Notes: generated by a model from the sequence alone, not told the origin. A DNA stretch of 64,000 nt from Acytostelium subglobosum LB1 (GCF_000787575.1 NW_012236508.1:298443-362442), one strand, 5' to 3'. Shown: positions 1-11,619, counted from the stretch's first letter. Program-made: numbers and translations.

Positions 1-1
1 A

Positions 2-2035
2 GTTATATGGTTGGATAGAATTGATGTAGTTTGTTTGATCGTAACATGTAGAAGAATGTATGATGAAAGGAACAAATATGTACGATTCAACTATGATAAC
101 TATAATCATCAATTGTATAAAGTACCATCAATGATTAGAGAGTTGATCAAACAACAGATAAACAATCATACAGTGGATATGATAACAGGAAAGATTGAGC
201 TAAGACTCAGTACCGAACCTCAGACCTCAACATATATAACATACGCGCAGTTCTTGAGATCAATGTCATCATCATTGGATGTCGGTGCCGACAAAGATCA
301 AGTGATGAAAGATGCAACAAGTCTGAGATACTACGAACGATCCAATAAGCCACTCGATCAAAGGATTGTTGTCCACACTGGTCTGGTCGAGATCAGGTTT
401 GACTGCGACTACAATAGACCGATCGAGCCAGGCACCCTACCTCCATCACTCAAGCAACTTCATTTTGGCACGGCCTTTAATCAGATGATCCGGCCCGGTG
501 TCCTACCAAATACTTTACAAACATTGTTGTTTAGCTCCAATTACAACCAACCTTTGACGGTTGGTGTGCTACCATTATCCCTGACATTCCTCATATTTGG
601 TTCACAGTTCAATCAAGAACTGCTGCCAGGTGTTCTGCCTCCATCACTCAAGAAGCTGATCCTTGGCAGCCAGTTCAAACGGAATTTTTTGTGCGATGTG
701 TTGCCTCACTCCATAACAAGTCTTTACATTGGGTCTATATTCGAACAGATTCGGATTGACGGCCCTTTGCCACAATCACTCACACTCCTAAGGCTGAGCG
801 AGAGACTGTCCAATCAACTCACATCAGACTTACTACCGAGTGGCATTATCGAGCTTGAAGTACCATCAAACTCATTGTTGATGGCACCTGGATCGTTACC
901 ATCAGGCCTAAAGACGATGAAGTTTGTTGGCTTACACCGCCAGCCATTGCCAATTGGTTTACTACCATCTACATTGACGTATCTACGTCTGGGACTGGAG
1001 TTCAATCAACCGATACCCATTGGTGCCCTGCCAGAAGGCCTCAAAACTCTCATCTTTCAATCAAAGTACAAGACTCACCTTGAGATAGGCACACTGCCAA
1101 ACTCAATCACCGATCTCAACCTCATGTACCAAGCGGTCATCCCGACACAGCTCATCCCAACGTCTATTATAACGCTGACAATCGGCGATACTATCTATCC
1201 CATTATATGCAATGGTATCGATGTCTCACTCCCACACTCATTGACATGTCTCACGCTTGGCAACCTTTACAATAATGATATCACCCCTGGACTGCTGCCT
1301 CCATCCCTCACCCAGCTCTACCTGGGATCTTCATTCAACAAACCAATCGAACCTGGTGTGTTGCCTGGATCGATCACCAATCTAACCCTGGCGTCCACCA
1401 CCTACACTCACCCCCTCTCATCATCCATCCTGCCAGAGATGCTACAGCACCTAACATTCTCAGTGGTTTGTGGCAAACCAGACAATCGCATCTTTGAGAT
1501 CCAGACTGATATGGTGAAGATCACCATCTCTTTCACTCGACACAATCAACCACGTTGTTTCTTCAGGACATACCAAGACAAGTACTTGCTACGTACATTG
1601 TTCGAATGGATAACGGAGGAGCAATCATTGGTATCATGGATGTTGTCCGATGGTACCAGGGATCAATGGATGAAGATGGTGACAAGTTGTCCAATCTATG
1701 ACATTTCAATGAAAGGTCTAATTGTATTGCCACACAACAAGCTGCCATTGAGGAGGTTGACTATACAATATGGCTATAACCCTACCACCCGGTTCCCCTT
1801 TCAAGCCAACAATCTAGTACAATGGCTAATGAATCACAAGTACGTTGACGAGTTAGGCTTCACAACCTTCTTTATAAAGGGTTGCCAACAAATGTCCATT
1901 CGCAAGATGAACAACACCATCTCGCCACTCTTTGTAATCAACAATCGATTGGAAGGTGGATACATCACTGTGGCCAAACTCGAGATGCTCCTCAAGGCCA
2001 AGCTAATCAACAATCATGTACTCTGTTTACCATAA
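2..2035 (+). CDS. FNIP-repeat protein, 5' partial
   Basis: The frame is open from the left edge of the window, so the true start lies upstream; about 677 residues are visible. The first 20 residues (LDRIDVVCLIVTCRRMYDER) resemble the F-box-like lead-in seen in many dictyostelid FNIP proteins. From about residue 115 to 490 a ~22-residue unit repeats, with a core like FG..FNQPI..G.LP.SL..L; roughly 15 copies can be counted, some degenerate (for example 'FGTAFNQMIRPGVLP' and 'LGSSFNKPIEPGVLP'). The last 150 residues lack repeats and end in a mixed alpha/beta-like tail. FNIP repeats form a solenoid related to leucine-rich repeats; family function is unknown, probably protein binding, possibly as ubiquitin-ligase adaptors given the F-box-like head. 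The family is greatly expanded in dictyostelids. No intron is visible in the portion present. Confidence 0.9.
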   Translation, partial: VIWLDRIDVVCLIVTCRRMYDERNKYVRFNYDNYNHQLYKVPSMIRELIKQQINNHTVDMITGKIELRLSTEPQTSTYITYAQFLRSMSSSLDVGADKDQVMKDATSLRYYERSNKPLDQRIVVHTGLVEIRFDCDYNRPIEPGTLPPSLKQLHFGTAFNQMIRPGVLPNTLQTLLFSSNYNQPLTVGVLPLSLTFLIFGSQFNQELLPGVLPPSLKKLILGSQFKRNFLCDVLPHSITSLYIGSIFEQIRIDGPLPQSLTLLRLSERLSNQLTSDLLPSGIIELEVPSNSLLMAPGSLPSGLKTMKFVGLHRQPLPIGLLPSTLTYLRLGLEFNQPIPIGALPEGLKTLIFQSKYKTHLEIGTLPNSITDLNLMYQAVIPTQLIPTSIITLTIGDTIYPIICNGIDVSLPHSLTCLTLGNLYNNDITPGLLPPSLTQLYLGSSFNKPIEPGVLPGSITNLTLASTTYTHPLSSSILPEMLQHLTFSVVCGKPDNRIFEIQTDMVKITISFTRHNQPRCFFRTYQDKYLLRTLFEWITEEQSLVSWMLSDGTRDQWMKMVTSCPIYDISMKGLIVLPHNKLPLRRLTIQYGYNPTTRFPFQANNLVQWLMNHKYVDELGFTTFFIKGCQQMSIRKMNNTISPLFVINNRLEGGYITVAKLEMLLKAKLINNHVLCLP

Positions 2036-2271
2036 TCTACTTCCTTTCCATTCATCATTCGTCATTCGTTCGTTCGATTCATTCGTTTATTGAGTCCCCA
2101 TATGGGGGTTCACGCATCCAGCTTGCTAACCTGCAGCACGATGTGTCTGTCTGTCAAAGGGGATGTTGAGAGAGAGGGAGAGGTGTCGATGTCATAGCCA
2201 CAACTAGGATTATGATTGGCTAAGCTGTCGCTGCTGATGCTGCTGCTGATGATGCTGATGATGTTGTTTGC
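2036..2271. other. convergent 3' spacer with a short palindrome
   Basis: Spacer between the FNIP gene and the convergent ABCE1 gene. It holds ATTCGTTCG-type short repeats and a perfect hairpin-forming stretch (CCCCATATGGGG) near 2097-2108. No gene is seen. Confidence 0.5.
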
Positions 2272-4251
2272 TTAATCAGTTGAGTTGTCGTCCAAGAAGA
2301 AGAAGTTACCATTGGTCTTTTGCTCCTTATCCTTGACAGAGTCCAACTTGTTGATACGTGGACGGAAGTTGGTTGGGTCACGACGGAAGGTGATGTCCAG
2401 GGACTTGAGGAAGGTGTTCATACCGGACAGCAACGACTGTGGGGCGTTGGCAGTGCAGTGCACAGAGGGCATACCGTCGTACACAATGACACGATCGGCA
2501 AGATAGGTGGCCATGATGAAGTCGTGCTCCACGATGAAGCCAGACTTGCCAGCGTGCAGAATGAATCTCTTGATGACCTTAGCGGCAATGATACGCTGCT
2601 CAGAGTCCAGGTAGGCAGAGGGCTCATCGATCAGATAGATATCGGCTGGCTGGCCGAGACAGAGGACGATGGCAACACGCTGCAACTCTCCTCCGGACAA
2701 ATGGAGCACCTGCTGGTCGATGATGTTCTCGAGCGTCAATGGCTTGACGACGTCTGAGTTGAACTGTGGATGCATGAAGGTGTCGCGGATTCTCTTGTGG
2801 CAGAGCTCGCGCACTGTGCCTGGGAACTTGGGCGAGATCTTCTGTGGCTTGTAGCTGACGTTGAGCTCGGGGATGCTTGCGCCATCGTCGGGGGCCAGCT
2901 GGCCGGCCAACATCTTGATGAAAGTCGTCTTTCCTGTACCGTTCTGGCCGAGCATCACAATGATCTCAGAGTCGGTGAACTCACCGGCCTTGACGTCCAG
3001 CTTGAAGCCGTCCAGGGTCTTGGACATGGCGGGGTACTTGTAGAGGCAATGCTTCTTGACCTCCTCACCCTCCTCGGCCGTCTCGGACATCTTGAATGTC
3101 AGTGCCTCCTTACGGAATCTCATGTTCTCGGTCTTGATGAAACCGTTCAAGAAGATGTTGATACCATCGCGCACAGAGAATGGCAGTGTGACCACACCAT
3201 ATGCTCCTGCCGATCCGTACAAACAGCAGACAAAGTCTGACAAATAATCGAGGACACTAAGATCGTGCTCCACTACAATGATGTAACTGTTTGATTATGA
3301 TTGAGATTGATTGATTGGATGGGAGTGTTAGGTTGAGACTCTGATGATGATGATGGCCTGGCGTCGACTACATACTTTGTTGGCTGAATCAGCGAGCGAA
3401 TGACCTGGGCAGCCTTGAGTCTTTGCTTGACATCGAGATAACTGGATGGCTCGTCGAACATGTAACTATGTTTGATTGATTGATCGAATGATTAGAGTCT
3501 ACCGTCACACATGATCCACCACCTGATGTTGAACAAGTACTTACATCTCAGCAGCCTGAACACAGACGACAGCGATGGCGAATCTTTGGAGCTCACCTCC
3601 AGATAGGACGTTGATATCCTTGTCGAGGACCTTGCGAAGGTCGAGTGCATCGATCATCTCCTCCTTGTTTCCAGTCTGTGACTTGGCGTCGAGAATAGCG
3701 CGCACAGTGCCTTGGACGGCCTTGGGCAGATTGTCGACGTACTGTGGCTTGATGAGCGCACGCATGTTCTCGAGGATCTTGGTGAAGTACGACTGGAGCT
3801 CGGAGCCACGGAAGAAGGTGAGGATGTCAGTCCACTCGGGGGGCTCGTCCCACACACCGAGGTTGGGCTTCAACTTGCCCGCCAGGATCTTGAGCGCCGT
3901 CGACTTGCCAATACCGTTGGTGCCGACCAGACCCAGCACTTGACCGGGACGGGGCGTGGGCAGACGATGCAGCTTGAAGCTGTTGGGGCCGTAACGATGC
4001 GTGGTGTCCTTTTGCAGCGACTTTGGCAAGTTGATGATGCTGATGGCCTCGAATGGGCACTTCTTGACACAGATACCACAACCGTTGCACAGCTCCTCTG
4101 AGATGTACGATATCTTTGATGTTGGCTTGACCTCAATGCAGAGCTTGCCCATCTTTACGACGGGGCAATTCTTCTTGCACTCCTGGCTACACTTCTTTGG
4201 CTTACATCTATCTGCTTGCACAATAGCAATACGAGTTAATTCATCTGCCAT
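2272..4251 (-). CDS. ABCE1: ABCE1 / RNase L inhibitor, ribosome-recycling ATPase
   Basis: Three exons: 4251-3545, 3465-3376 and 3286-2272. The joined frame reads continuously through the first Walker B and H-loop ([16 protein letters not shown], then [16 protein letters not shown]), which fixes the splice sites; the second intron uses the GTATGT donor after ACAAA. The N-terminus ([11 protein letters not shown]) carries two 4Fe-4S cysteine clusters ([15 protein letters not shown] and [12 protein letters not shown]). Two ABC domains follow: Walker [10 protein letters not shown] and GQNGTGKTT, signature LSGGELQR twice, and second Walker [17 protein letters not shown]1 splits post-termination ribosomes and also acts in initiation; it is essential and highly conserved in eukaryotes and archaea. 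Length and domain order are normal. It diverges from the rpl31 gene, another translation gene, across a 735-bp shared upstream region. Confidence 0.97.
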
Positions 4252-4986
4252 TATTATTCTCTTGAAACACAAGTGTATAACCTATATATTCGCTTCCTGT
4301 ATTTGATTGATTGATAGATTGATTGATTGATCATACATATTTGTTATGTTTGATCGATTGAATGAAAGAATGAGTATTTGTTCACATGTTGTGTAATTGA
4401 TCTTCTTGTCAACCAGTTGAGTTGGACCTGTCTGATCATGATCAAGTATGATGATCAATCAATCAAATAATATCGACTTAGTTTACCTTTAACTAAAGAA
4501 GAAGTAATCCTGTATATTATAGACACTACTGATAACACAATGTAATGTTTATCTGTGTTTATGTGTTTAAGTAAGTAAGTAATGCTTGAAGAGCTAATGT
4601 GATCGACACTCTCTTTCTCACCAACCCTTTGATGTGTTCAAACTGTCGCATCCTCACTCAGTCAGTCACCTCCAACCCACTCGTGTGTCTCGTCAAAGTC
4701 AACATACTTGAGAAGGGTGTTGTTAACAAAAAACAAAACTTCAATCTGAGTGAGAATGCACTTCATGAGAAGTATGTTGAGAAATAACGTTACATTGCTT
4801 GAAATGAAATAAAAATCTAAAATAATTAAAAGTTTGTGTGTGTAATACAGAATACTCGCACAAACGAACAACGTGTGTGGGGTGGAGGTGTGTGTGGGGT
4901 TGGCGAGACTCGATGACATGCCTTAATCAATCACTTGAGTTTGGTTCATCTTGCATCCATCCCCTAGATCCTATATCACTCTTACA
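4252..4986. other. divergent upstream region ABCE1 / rpl31
   Basis: AT-rich spacer between two divergent translation genes. It holds GATT runs near 4300-4350 and a T/C-rich stretch next to rpl31. Open frames here have no recognisable protein content. A bidirectional promoter is inferred from gene orientation only. Confidence 0.4.
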
Positions 4987-5590
4987 ATGTCGACCAAGAC
5001 CAAGACCACTCGCGCCGAGCAGGGACCAATCTCCCGTGAATACACTGTCAACCTGAAGAGCAGACTTTTGGGATCGTACGTCATCATCATCATCATCATC
5101 ATCATACGCAGGATATAGAGGATACAGGATACATGAAGCAGGATAGAGCGATACATTGGATACACAGATACATCGAATACAGGAGCTAACCTATGACCTA
5201 TGATATAACTTCAATCAATCAATCAATAATAGATCCTTCAAGGATAGAGCCCCAAAGGCTGTCAAGCAGATCAGACAATTCGCTCAGAAGGCTATGAGCA
5301 CCAAGGATGTCCGTATCGACAACAAGTTGAACTGCTTGCTCTGGTCTCAGGGTATCAAGAACGTTCCACACAGAGTGCGCATCGTCCTCTCCAGAAAGAG
5401 AAACGAGGATGAGAACGCCAGAGAGAAGTTCTACACTCTCGCCACCTTTGTCGCCACCAAGTCCTTCAAGGTATGTGTTATTATTATTGATTGACTCAAT
5501 CAAACAATGATCACTAACATAATCAATCAATCAATCATTATTACTCAAACATAACAGGGTCTCAAGACCAAGGTCGTCACTGACAACTAA
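4987..5590 (+). CDS. rpl31: 60S ribosomal protein eL31
   Basis: Three exons: 4987-5075, 5233-5470 and 5558-5590, giving 119 residues, the normal size for eL31. The first exon (MSTKTKTTRAEQGPISREYT) was chosen because it starts with an ATG just after a C/T-rich leader and joins in phase to FKDRAPKAVKQIRQFA. The signature segment DVRIDNKLN...GIKNVPHRVRIVLSRKRNEDE is nearly textbook. The short last exon encodes GLKTKVVTDN and a stop. eL31 sits at the large-subunit exit-tunnel rim, where nascent-chain factors bind. The first intron carries a (CAT)n run. An AATAAA signal lies at 5626-5631, 36 bp after the stop. Confidence 0.97.
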
Positions 5591-6054
5591 ACGACTTTGA
5601 TGTAAAGACATTATAGGATAGGAACAATAAAGTATCAACTGTTAAAACAAGTCGCGTACAAGGTCTTGTCCACAGGCATACAGGTCGACCATCATCATGG
5701 TCATTATGTTGGGAGAATGAATGTAACAAATGGGTCATGGCATGACCCCTCACTCTACCCTTGGCAAGTCCATCATAATGATTGATTGATTGATTGGCAC
5801 ATGGAAAATGGATATTATAACATGGAATGTTTATTAGTTATAAGTTAAGAGTTGGAAGCAAGGAAAGAAGGATGGAGGGAGTAGTTGATAAGGTTTGGAA
5901 ATGGTTGTTTGGTTGTTGATTATGTGTGGAGGCTGGAAGTGATTGATGATTGATGATTGATGATGAATGACTACGCGTGTGTCCAGACCAATCCACACTA
6001 AATATATAAATGATGATGATAATCGATCGAATCTTAAACCAAACTAATCAATCA
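5591..6054. other. convergent spacer rpl31 / PAN3
   Basis: Non-coding 3' spacer with the rpl31 polyadenylation signal at its left end and GATT/GATGATT repeats near 5780 and 5940-5970. Nothing else is seen. Confidence 0.5.
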
Positions 6055-8378
6055 TTAATGATTGATCTTCTGATTGACAAGCTCTTGAAAAGCATTCTCT
6101 GTACATCGCTTCAAGTCCTTGTAGCTGACCACCAGCAGTGACTGCTCGTCGCGAGACATCAGCAAGATCTTCTCCTGCACGCCGCAGTCCAGCTTGTTGA
6201 GCGTGTCCACCACATGGTAAAAGTCCAGCATGGGCGTGCCGTCCTCGTACACCTGGTGGAAGACATAGTCACGGAACAGCTTGAGGAGATAGCGGTCGCC
6301 TGTCTCGGACCACTTGGAGTCGACAGCCTCGAAAGACGGACGCTCGTTGATGAAGCCCAGCTTGGCGAGCAGACGGAAGAGTCGGCCGTTCTCGATCTCC
6401 TTGGTGAGCTCCGTCTCGAGGTCGTCGGTGTAGCTGTGCAGGTAGGCGTTCTCCTGCACGAGACGTGGCCCAATCAGCTGGATGACGTCGTCGATCGTCG
6501 GCAGGTTCACCGTGGGCTTGGTCAGCAGGAAGATCAGCAGGTTGGTGAACTCCTTGCTGTACTGGCTCTGCGTGAAGTCGATCCACTTGTTGAGGTTGGT
6601 GTTGTTGGCGCTCATCGCCGACTTGCAGGCCAGCGACAGGATCAGCCGGCCAAACAGCACCAGGTCCTCATGATGCAGCTGCGCCACGTTCTTTGGCGAG
6701 TCAAAGTTGACCACATCGAATATGCCCACGCCATTGATCCTTATCCTGTTCTTTCCAGTCAGCAGTATCTTTGATGGATGGATCACGCGGCACACCAATC
6801 CCGCCGAGTGCACCGCCTTCAGTGCCGACACAATCTGACAAATGAAGCTCCAAAGTATAGACTCGCTAATATTCGCGCCACTCTGTGTCAAGTACTTTGT
6901 TTCCAGTGTTTCCGAACCAGGATGATATTCATATGAAAAGAACAATGCTATTGTGATTGATTGATTGATCGTGAATGAGCGAGTGAGTGAGTGATTGATC
7001 GGACTTGCATCAAGCATGTTCACCATCATCACACACCAACATACAGTTATTGTCACCAAACTCCTTGCTGACGAATATCTCCTTAAGTGATACAATGTTT
7101 GGATGTTGGATGGTCCTCCAAGAGTCGGCAGCCTGAAGTGTGAACTCGTTGGAGAGACGGAAGCCTTCAACCCTTCGAATGACATAGGGCAGGCCATCAG
7201 TTGTGCTTATTGCCTTGTAGACTGATGTCGGATAGCCAAACATCACTCCAACCTTGTCGCGCGCAGTTTCGCTGTCCAGTGGATACAGAGAATGATACTT
7301 GTGCAGCATTGGTGGGATGCTTTCCAGTCGCGGGTCTAGGTCGTTTGAATGTCTGTGTCAATCCCAGGTTGTCTTGTTGTTTGTGTCTTCGACCCACTCA
7401 CTCATTAAGGGAGTGACTTACCGTTTGGATCGAGCGTCGTATATTGCATCAGCTTCTGTTTCAGCAGGTCCTGTCGCAGTGTGTCCGACATGAAGAATGA
7501 GCTAAGGTATCTGTTTCCAAATTTGAGTCTCTGTTGTGGGATAGGGTATCCATGCATGTTGGTCAAGTAGGGATTGTACTGTTCCGTTTGATTGATTGAA
7601 GTTGAGTGAGTGAGTGAGAGATCGACGAGGGTCCATCAATCATTCAATCAAACATACGGGAGTCTTTAGGCTGTGCGGGGACATGTTGTATGAGTTGCGC
7701 TGTTGCAGTTGCATCTGTGCCTGCTGCTGTTGTTGGAGTTGCAGGATCTGTAGGGTCTGTTGCTGTTGCTGCTGCTGTTGTTGTTGCTGTTGTTGGTATT
7801 GTTGATAGGTCTGTGGTGGTTTGGCCTGTGCCTGTTGTACCTGTTGTTGTTGGTGAAGTTGCTGTTGCTGTTGTTGTTGTTGATACATAATATAGTTCGC
7901 TTGCTCGGCTGCTTGAAGATCGATAGTGTCGTCATATCCATGCTCAATCCATGGTTGGTGAAGTTGCTGTTGCTGCTGTTGTTGCTGTTGCTGTTGCTGC
8001 TGCTGCTGTGGCTGATAATGTCTATTGATACTTATATTCTGCATTGGACTAATGATTGATGATGGATCTCTGTTTCAATGATTGATTGATTGATTGATTT
8101 AGTGAGTGAGTGATCGAGATATTGGTCATAGGTGATCACACTTACATATGCTGTTGTTGTTGTTGTTGCTGTAGCAGATGATGATGTTGTTGTACAGACA
8201 TTGGAGACATCTGTGACTTGGGCTGGAAGTTTGATTTACTGTTGACTATAGGTGAGATCATCGGATGATGTGGCGAACCTGTATTCATACCAACACCATT
8301 GATCTGTCCACCTCCTCCACCGCCAGGTGTATTGTTACCTGTATTACCGCCACCACTTGTACTGTTTGGTTGACTCAT
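6055..8378 (-). CDS. pan3: PAN3, subunit of the PAN2-PAN3 poly(A) nuclease
   Basis: Five exons: 8378-8146, about 8069-7657, about 7590-7431, about 7336-7033 and about 6948-6055. The N-terminal two exons encode a Gly/Ser/Gln-rich region with long glutamine runs. The third exon (YNPYLTNMHGYP...SSFFMSDTLRQDLLKQ) leads into the PAN3 pseudokinase (HKYHSLYPLDSE, GVMFGYPTSVYKAIST, IQHPNIVSLKE, LKAVHSAGLVCRVIHPSKILL) with no catalytic HRD/DFG pair, as expected. The C-terminal knob (ENGRLFRLLAKLGFINERPSF, YLLKLFRDYVFHQV) is the most conserved PAN3 segment and binds PAN2. PAN3 dimerises, recruits PAN2 to poly(A) and starts mRNA deadenylation. I do not see a clear PAM2 motif or the N-terminal zinc finger known in other PAN3 proteins; the Q-rich region occupies that place. 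PAN2 is not in this window. Confidence 0.93.
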
Positions 8379-9020
8379 GATCACTTCCTTCCTTCTAGTT
8401 TGTTTGTTTGTTTGTTATACAGTTACAAATATAAATATATATATAGTAATAAGAGATCAACTAGTGTGAATAAATGAGAGAGAGAATGAATAATCTAGTT
8501 AACTTCATTCAATCATTCACACAAGTCAAAGAGTTTGGTGTGTTTGTGGGGGGAGGAGGTAACTGATCATCACGAACTACAACACAATGAAAGAAACATT
8601 ATTGATCGTCACAAGATAACTACTTGTCCTCGGGTATTCAATACATTCAGTATTCACTCGATCACATATTGGAACTATTCCATCACTCAATCAATCAACA
8701 TATCTTGTAAAGGACTCAATCCAATCAAACAATCTATCATTTAATGAATAGACAACACATCCAGATTAAGCGGTAGATATTGATATAGATATTGATAAAG
8801 ACGAGGTTACATACTCAGGACTCTTGAGCACAAGTACCAAGTTAGTGGAATAGTCTTCAGACTGTTGTGGGTGTTGTTGACAAAGGGAGAAGTTGAGATT
8901 ATTTGAGGAAACAAGCTCGTCTGCTGAGGTGTGTTGTTAGACAATGTATGCCACCACATTGTTATCAGAACTCCATTCATTCTTCATAAGTTAGTTACTA
9001 CATACTATACAGATAATAAT
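8379..9020. other. divergent upstream region PAN3 / AlkB-like
   Basis: AT-rich spacer with TTTG and TATA-like repeats near 8400-8450 and scattered GATT runs. No coding frame with recognisable content is seen. Confidence 0.4.
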
Positions 9021-9694
9021 ATGGCAACAGTAGAGGTAGTGGACATGGACGATGGAGTTCAGCTCCCACCCGGTCTATCATTGTTGACAGACTTTATAAC
9101 AGAGGAAGAGGAGAGAATACTTGTGGATAATATTGACAAGTCAGAGTGGAAGACAGAGATTGCTAGAAGGACACAGCAGTATGGTTATCATTATTGTTAT
9201 AGATTGAGAGGTGTCGATGAGTTGGATGACCAGGGTCAGCCCATGACCCCACCAATTCCACAATACCTCCAGTTCCTTGTCGATAGACTGGCTGCCACGC
9301 CACAGATACCCGTTGGCATGGACCAGATAATCATCAATGAGTATGAGCCTGGCCAGCAGATCAAGCCGCACATCGACTCCACCAAGGACTGGGATGCCTG
9401 TGTCGTCAGTCTAAGTTGTCTATCTGATTGGCGAATGGTATTCATACCAGAGGTATGTTTTGTTGTTGGCAAGGTTGGTTTGATTGAGCATTGGCTAATG
9501 AATGAATGATTATGAATCAATAGGATGATGACAAGTCGAAGGAGGTATCAATGGTCTTGCCTAAGCGATCGCTCTTGGTTCTAAAGGGCGACGCGAGGTA
9601 CAAGTGGAAGCATGGCATTCGCTCACAGGTCAAGGTTGGAAGGCGTGTATCCCTAACATTCAGACATTACATTGGTAGTGGCGGAAATAGTTAA
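9021..9694 (+). CDS. AlkB-family 2OG-Fe(II) dioxygenase (ALKBH8-like)
   Basis: Two exons, 9021-9452 and 9524-9694, giving 200 residues; the 71-bp intron has a GTATGT donor and TAG acceptor. The start MATVEVVDMDD follows an A-rich leader. The core matches the AlkB fold: LPPGLSLLTDFITEEEE at the N-terminus, QIIINEYEPGQQIKPHID with the iron-binding HxD pair, and RYKWKHGI with the distal iron histidine, followed by RRVSLTFR, which binds 2-oxoglutarate. Loop spacing and the YEPGQ.I..HID and LP.RSLLV..G..RY.W.HGI strings are closest to the ALKBH8 oxygenase domain, which modifies wobble uridine in tRNA. The RNA-recognition and methyltransferase parts of animal ALKBH8 are absent, so substrate (tRNA, protein or nucleic-acid repair) is not settled. 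Confidence 0.85.
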
Positions 9695-9766
9695 TTGATT
9701 GATCGATTGATTGATCGAATAATATATATATATCTCTCTGTATTTTATCGGACTGATTCCAACCAT

Positions 9767-11319
9767 TTATTTCTGCTTGTCCTTTGGAACAGTGAACGCT
9801 GTAATCTTGAGTATCGAGCACATCTCCTCGATGATGCCTTGGGTAAAGTGACAGATGAATGACAAGCTAACAGAGAATAGTATCCACAGTGCAACAGGTT
9901 CCTCGACAATACTATTATCATTGGTAAGATGGATATTGGATATGGTCAGTCACTCATTCATTCATTCATTCATTCATTTGTCGCAATGTAATTAATTGTA
10001 ACTTACATGTATCCCTGGTTGGCAGCGATGGAGTTGGCAACGGCCATTGCAAGGAATATCAGTGGCTTGTAGAACAATCTAAAGTCCTCTGAGCAGATTC
10101 TCTGTACAATGCATCGGCACTATGTGTTGATGATGTTAAANTGAGTTAGACATTATCCTTCTTGCGCGGAAATACATTCGCCACACGCGGAAACACATTC
10201 GCCACTCGCGGAAACAATGATACATACGGATAAATATGAGAATATAAATGTAAGACTAAGTATATGCATGATGGGGAACTCAATGAAGAGCCCAGGTGAT
10301 ATGGCAATCCAGAGGAACTCCATAAAGAGGAAGCTGGTGAATGGCAACAGCTGTGAGAATGCAGTGATGAGACTGATGTCCATGCCAATAGCCTTGCGTA
10401 CGCCAGAGAACACGGAGCAGAATGAGGTGTACATAGACATGCCCGTCATCACAAGGAACAGCAGCTCCTTCAACTGGCATGTGTAGCCGGCCACCGTCAC
10501 GGCCTGGAACCAGAACTGCTGGCCAAACACGCCAGAGATGCAACACAGCGAGATGACGGCGACCTCTGCTTCCGTGGGTCCATTGAACATGCCCAATATC
10601 AGTTCATGAGTGAAGTACTCCTCCCAATGTGCCATATAGAATGGTATAGTCGACAAGATGAACGTGAGTAGTATGTCCCATTTTGATTGTCCAACAGATA
10701 TACCAACTACCAATGCAGCCAACTGATTGATTGAATGATTGAGTGTGAGTTAGTGTGAGTATGAGTGATCGATCAATCAGGATGGGATAGTTCCAGTGGG
10801 CGTGGTGGGAGATAGTACGTACACCAACAGTGAATGAATCACAACCATGATCAAAGAGCTCGCCTAGTGGTGATGAGGTCTTGGTACGACGTGCTTGTTT
10901 ACCATCGATATTGTCCATCATCATATAAGTGAATATCAGGAAGCCTGCTGCAAAGTGGACCCATCTAACATTTGAATCATCCTTTGGTAGACCATCAGTA
11001 TTGGTACCAATATAGTACGACATAAGTACCACTGCCAATATGTTACAGACGAATCCTGTTGCTGTCACCTACATCACATGTGATTGAATGATTGATTGAT
11101 CATGTGATTGATTGAGTGTGAATGAGTGCTGGTTTACGTGACTTGACAACTAACTTAGTTTGTACTTACAAGGTTGGGATGAAATGACTTTGGAAACCAT
11201 TCGACAATGACGTTGCAGGAAGGTGAGATGATGTATTTGTAAAGTAGTGAGTTGTCCACGGTACTTCCACCTTTGTACTGAAGCAAGTTCGATCTGCCCT
11301 TCTCTGTAATGTAACCCAT
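9767..11319 (-). CDS. choline/ethanolamine phosphotransferase (CDP-alcohol)
   Basis: Five exons predicted: 11319-11170, 11068-10823, 10722-10228, 10101-10007 and 9911-9767, summing to 376 residues. The last two exons are too short to stand out as open frames; they were found by joining [17 protein letters not shown] and [13 protein letters not shown] in phase. The CDP-alcohol motif DG..AR........G...D...D is intact in exon 2 ([27 protein letters not shown]). N-terminal [18 protein letters not shown] also fits the family, and about eight hydrophobic segments follow. The enzyme makes phosphatidylcholine and/or phosphatidylethanolamine from CDP-alcohols and diacylglycerol in the ER (Kennedy pathway). 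Choline versus ethanolamine preference cannot be read from sequence. The third intron holds one N and a degenerate tandem repeat (10150-10216). Confidence 0.92.
10160..10216. repeat. degenerate tandem repeat in intron (CGCGGAAACACATTCGCCAC)
   Basis: About three copies of a ~20-bp unit with core CGCGGAAA(C/T)A(C/A)ATTCGCCAC lie inside the third intron of the phosphotransferase gene. It is GC-rich against an AT-rich intron. A shorter related GGAAACACAC run occurs in a DOCK-gene intron near 56830. Confidence 0.75.
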
Positions 11320-11619
11320 GATTGATTGATTGACAGACTATGTATATATATGTATATATGTATATATATTAACTGTATGAATATGGTTTGGAAGCGAGAC
11401 CAATGACTGATCAGACACATGCCACCCACATTACTCAATTGTGTACCTTTTACAAAATTCTCGTTTTTTGAATAAATTCATAAAAAATAAGAATTCAAGA
11501 TCTTTTCAAGTTCAAGTCTGACTTGACTTTGTTTTTGAAGATCGTAGTGATAGAGCTAGAGATAAAGATAAAGATAGAGATAAAGATAGTCATAGAGATA
11601 GAGATAGAGATAGAGTATA
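11320..11619. other. divergent upstream region with GATA-type repeats
   Basis: Spacer between the phosphotransferase and the GNAT gene. It holds a TATATG run near 11340-11370 and a long AGATA(A/G)AGATA purine-rich repeat at about 11548-11615 directly before the GNAT start codon. No gene is seen. Confidence 0.5.

Noticed and set aside
7741-7800. CRISPR-like regular repeats of CTG/TTG units.
   Set aside because: They are codon-level glutamine repeats in a eukaryotic gene, without spacers.
7640-8059. Long open frames on the strand opposite the PAN3 glutamine runs (poly-Leu, poly-Val/Cys).
   Set aside because: They are the other-frame reading of CAG/CAA repeats and have no start or splice context.
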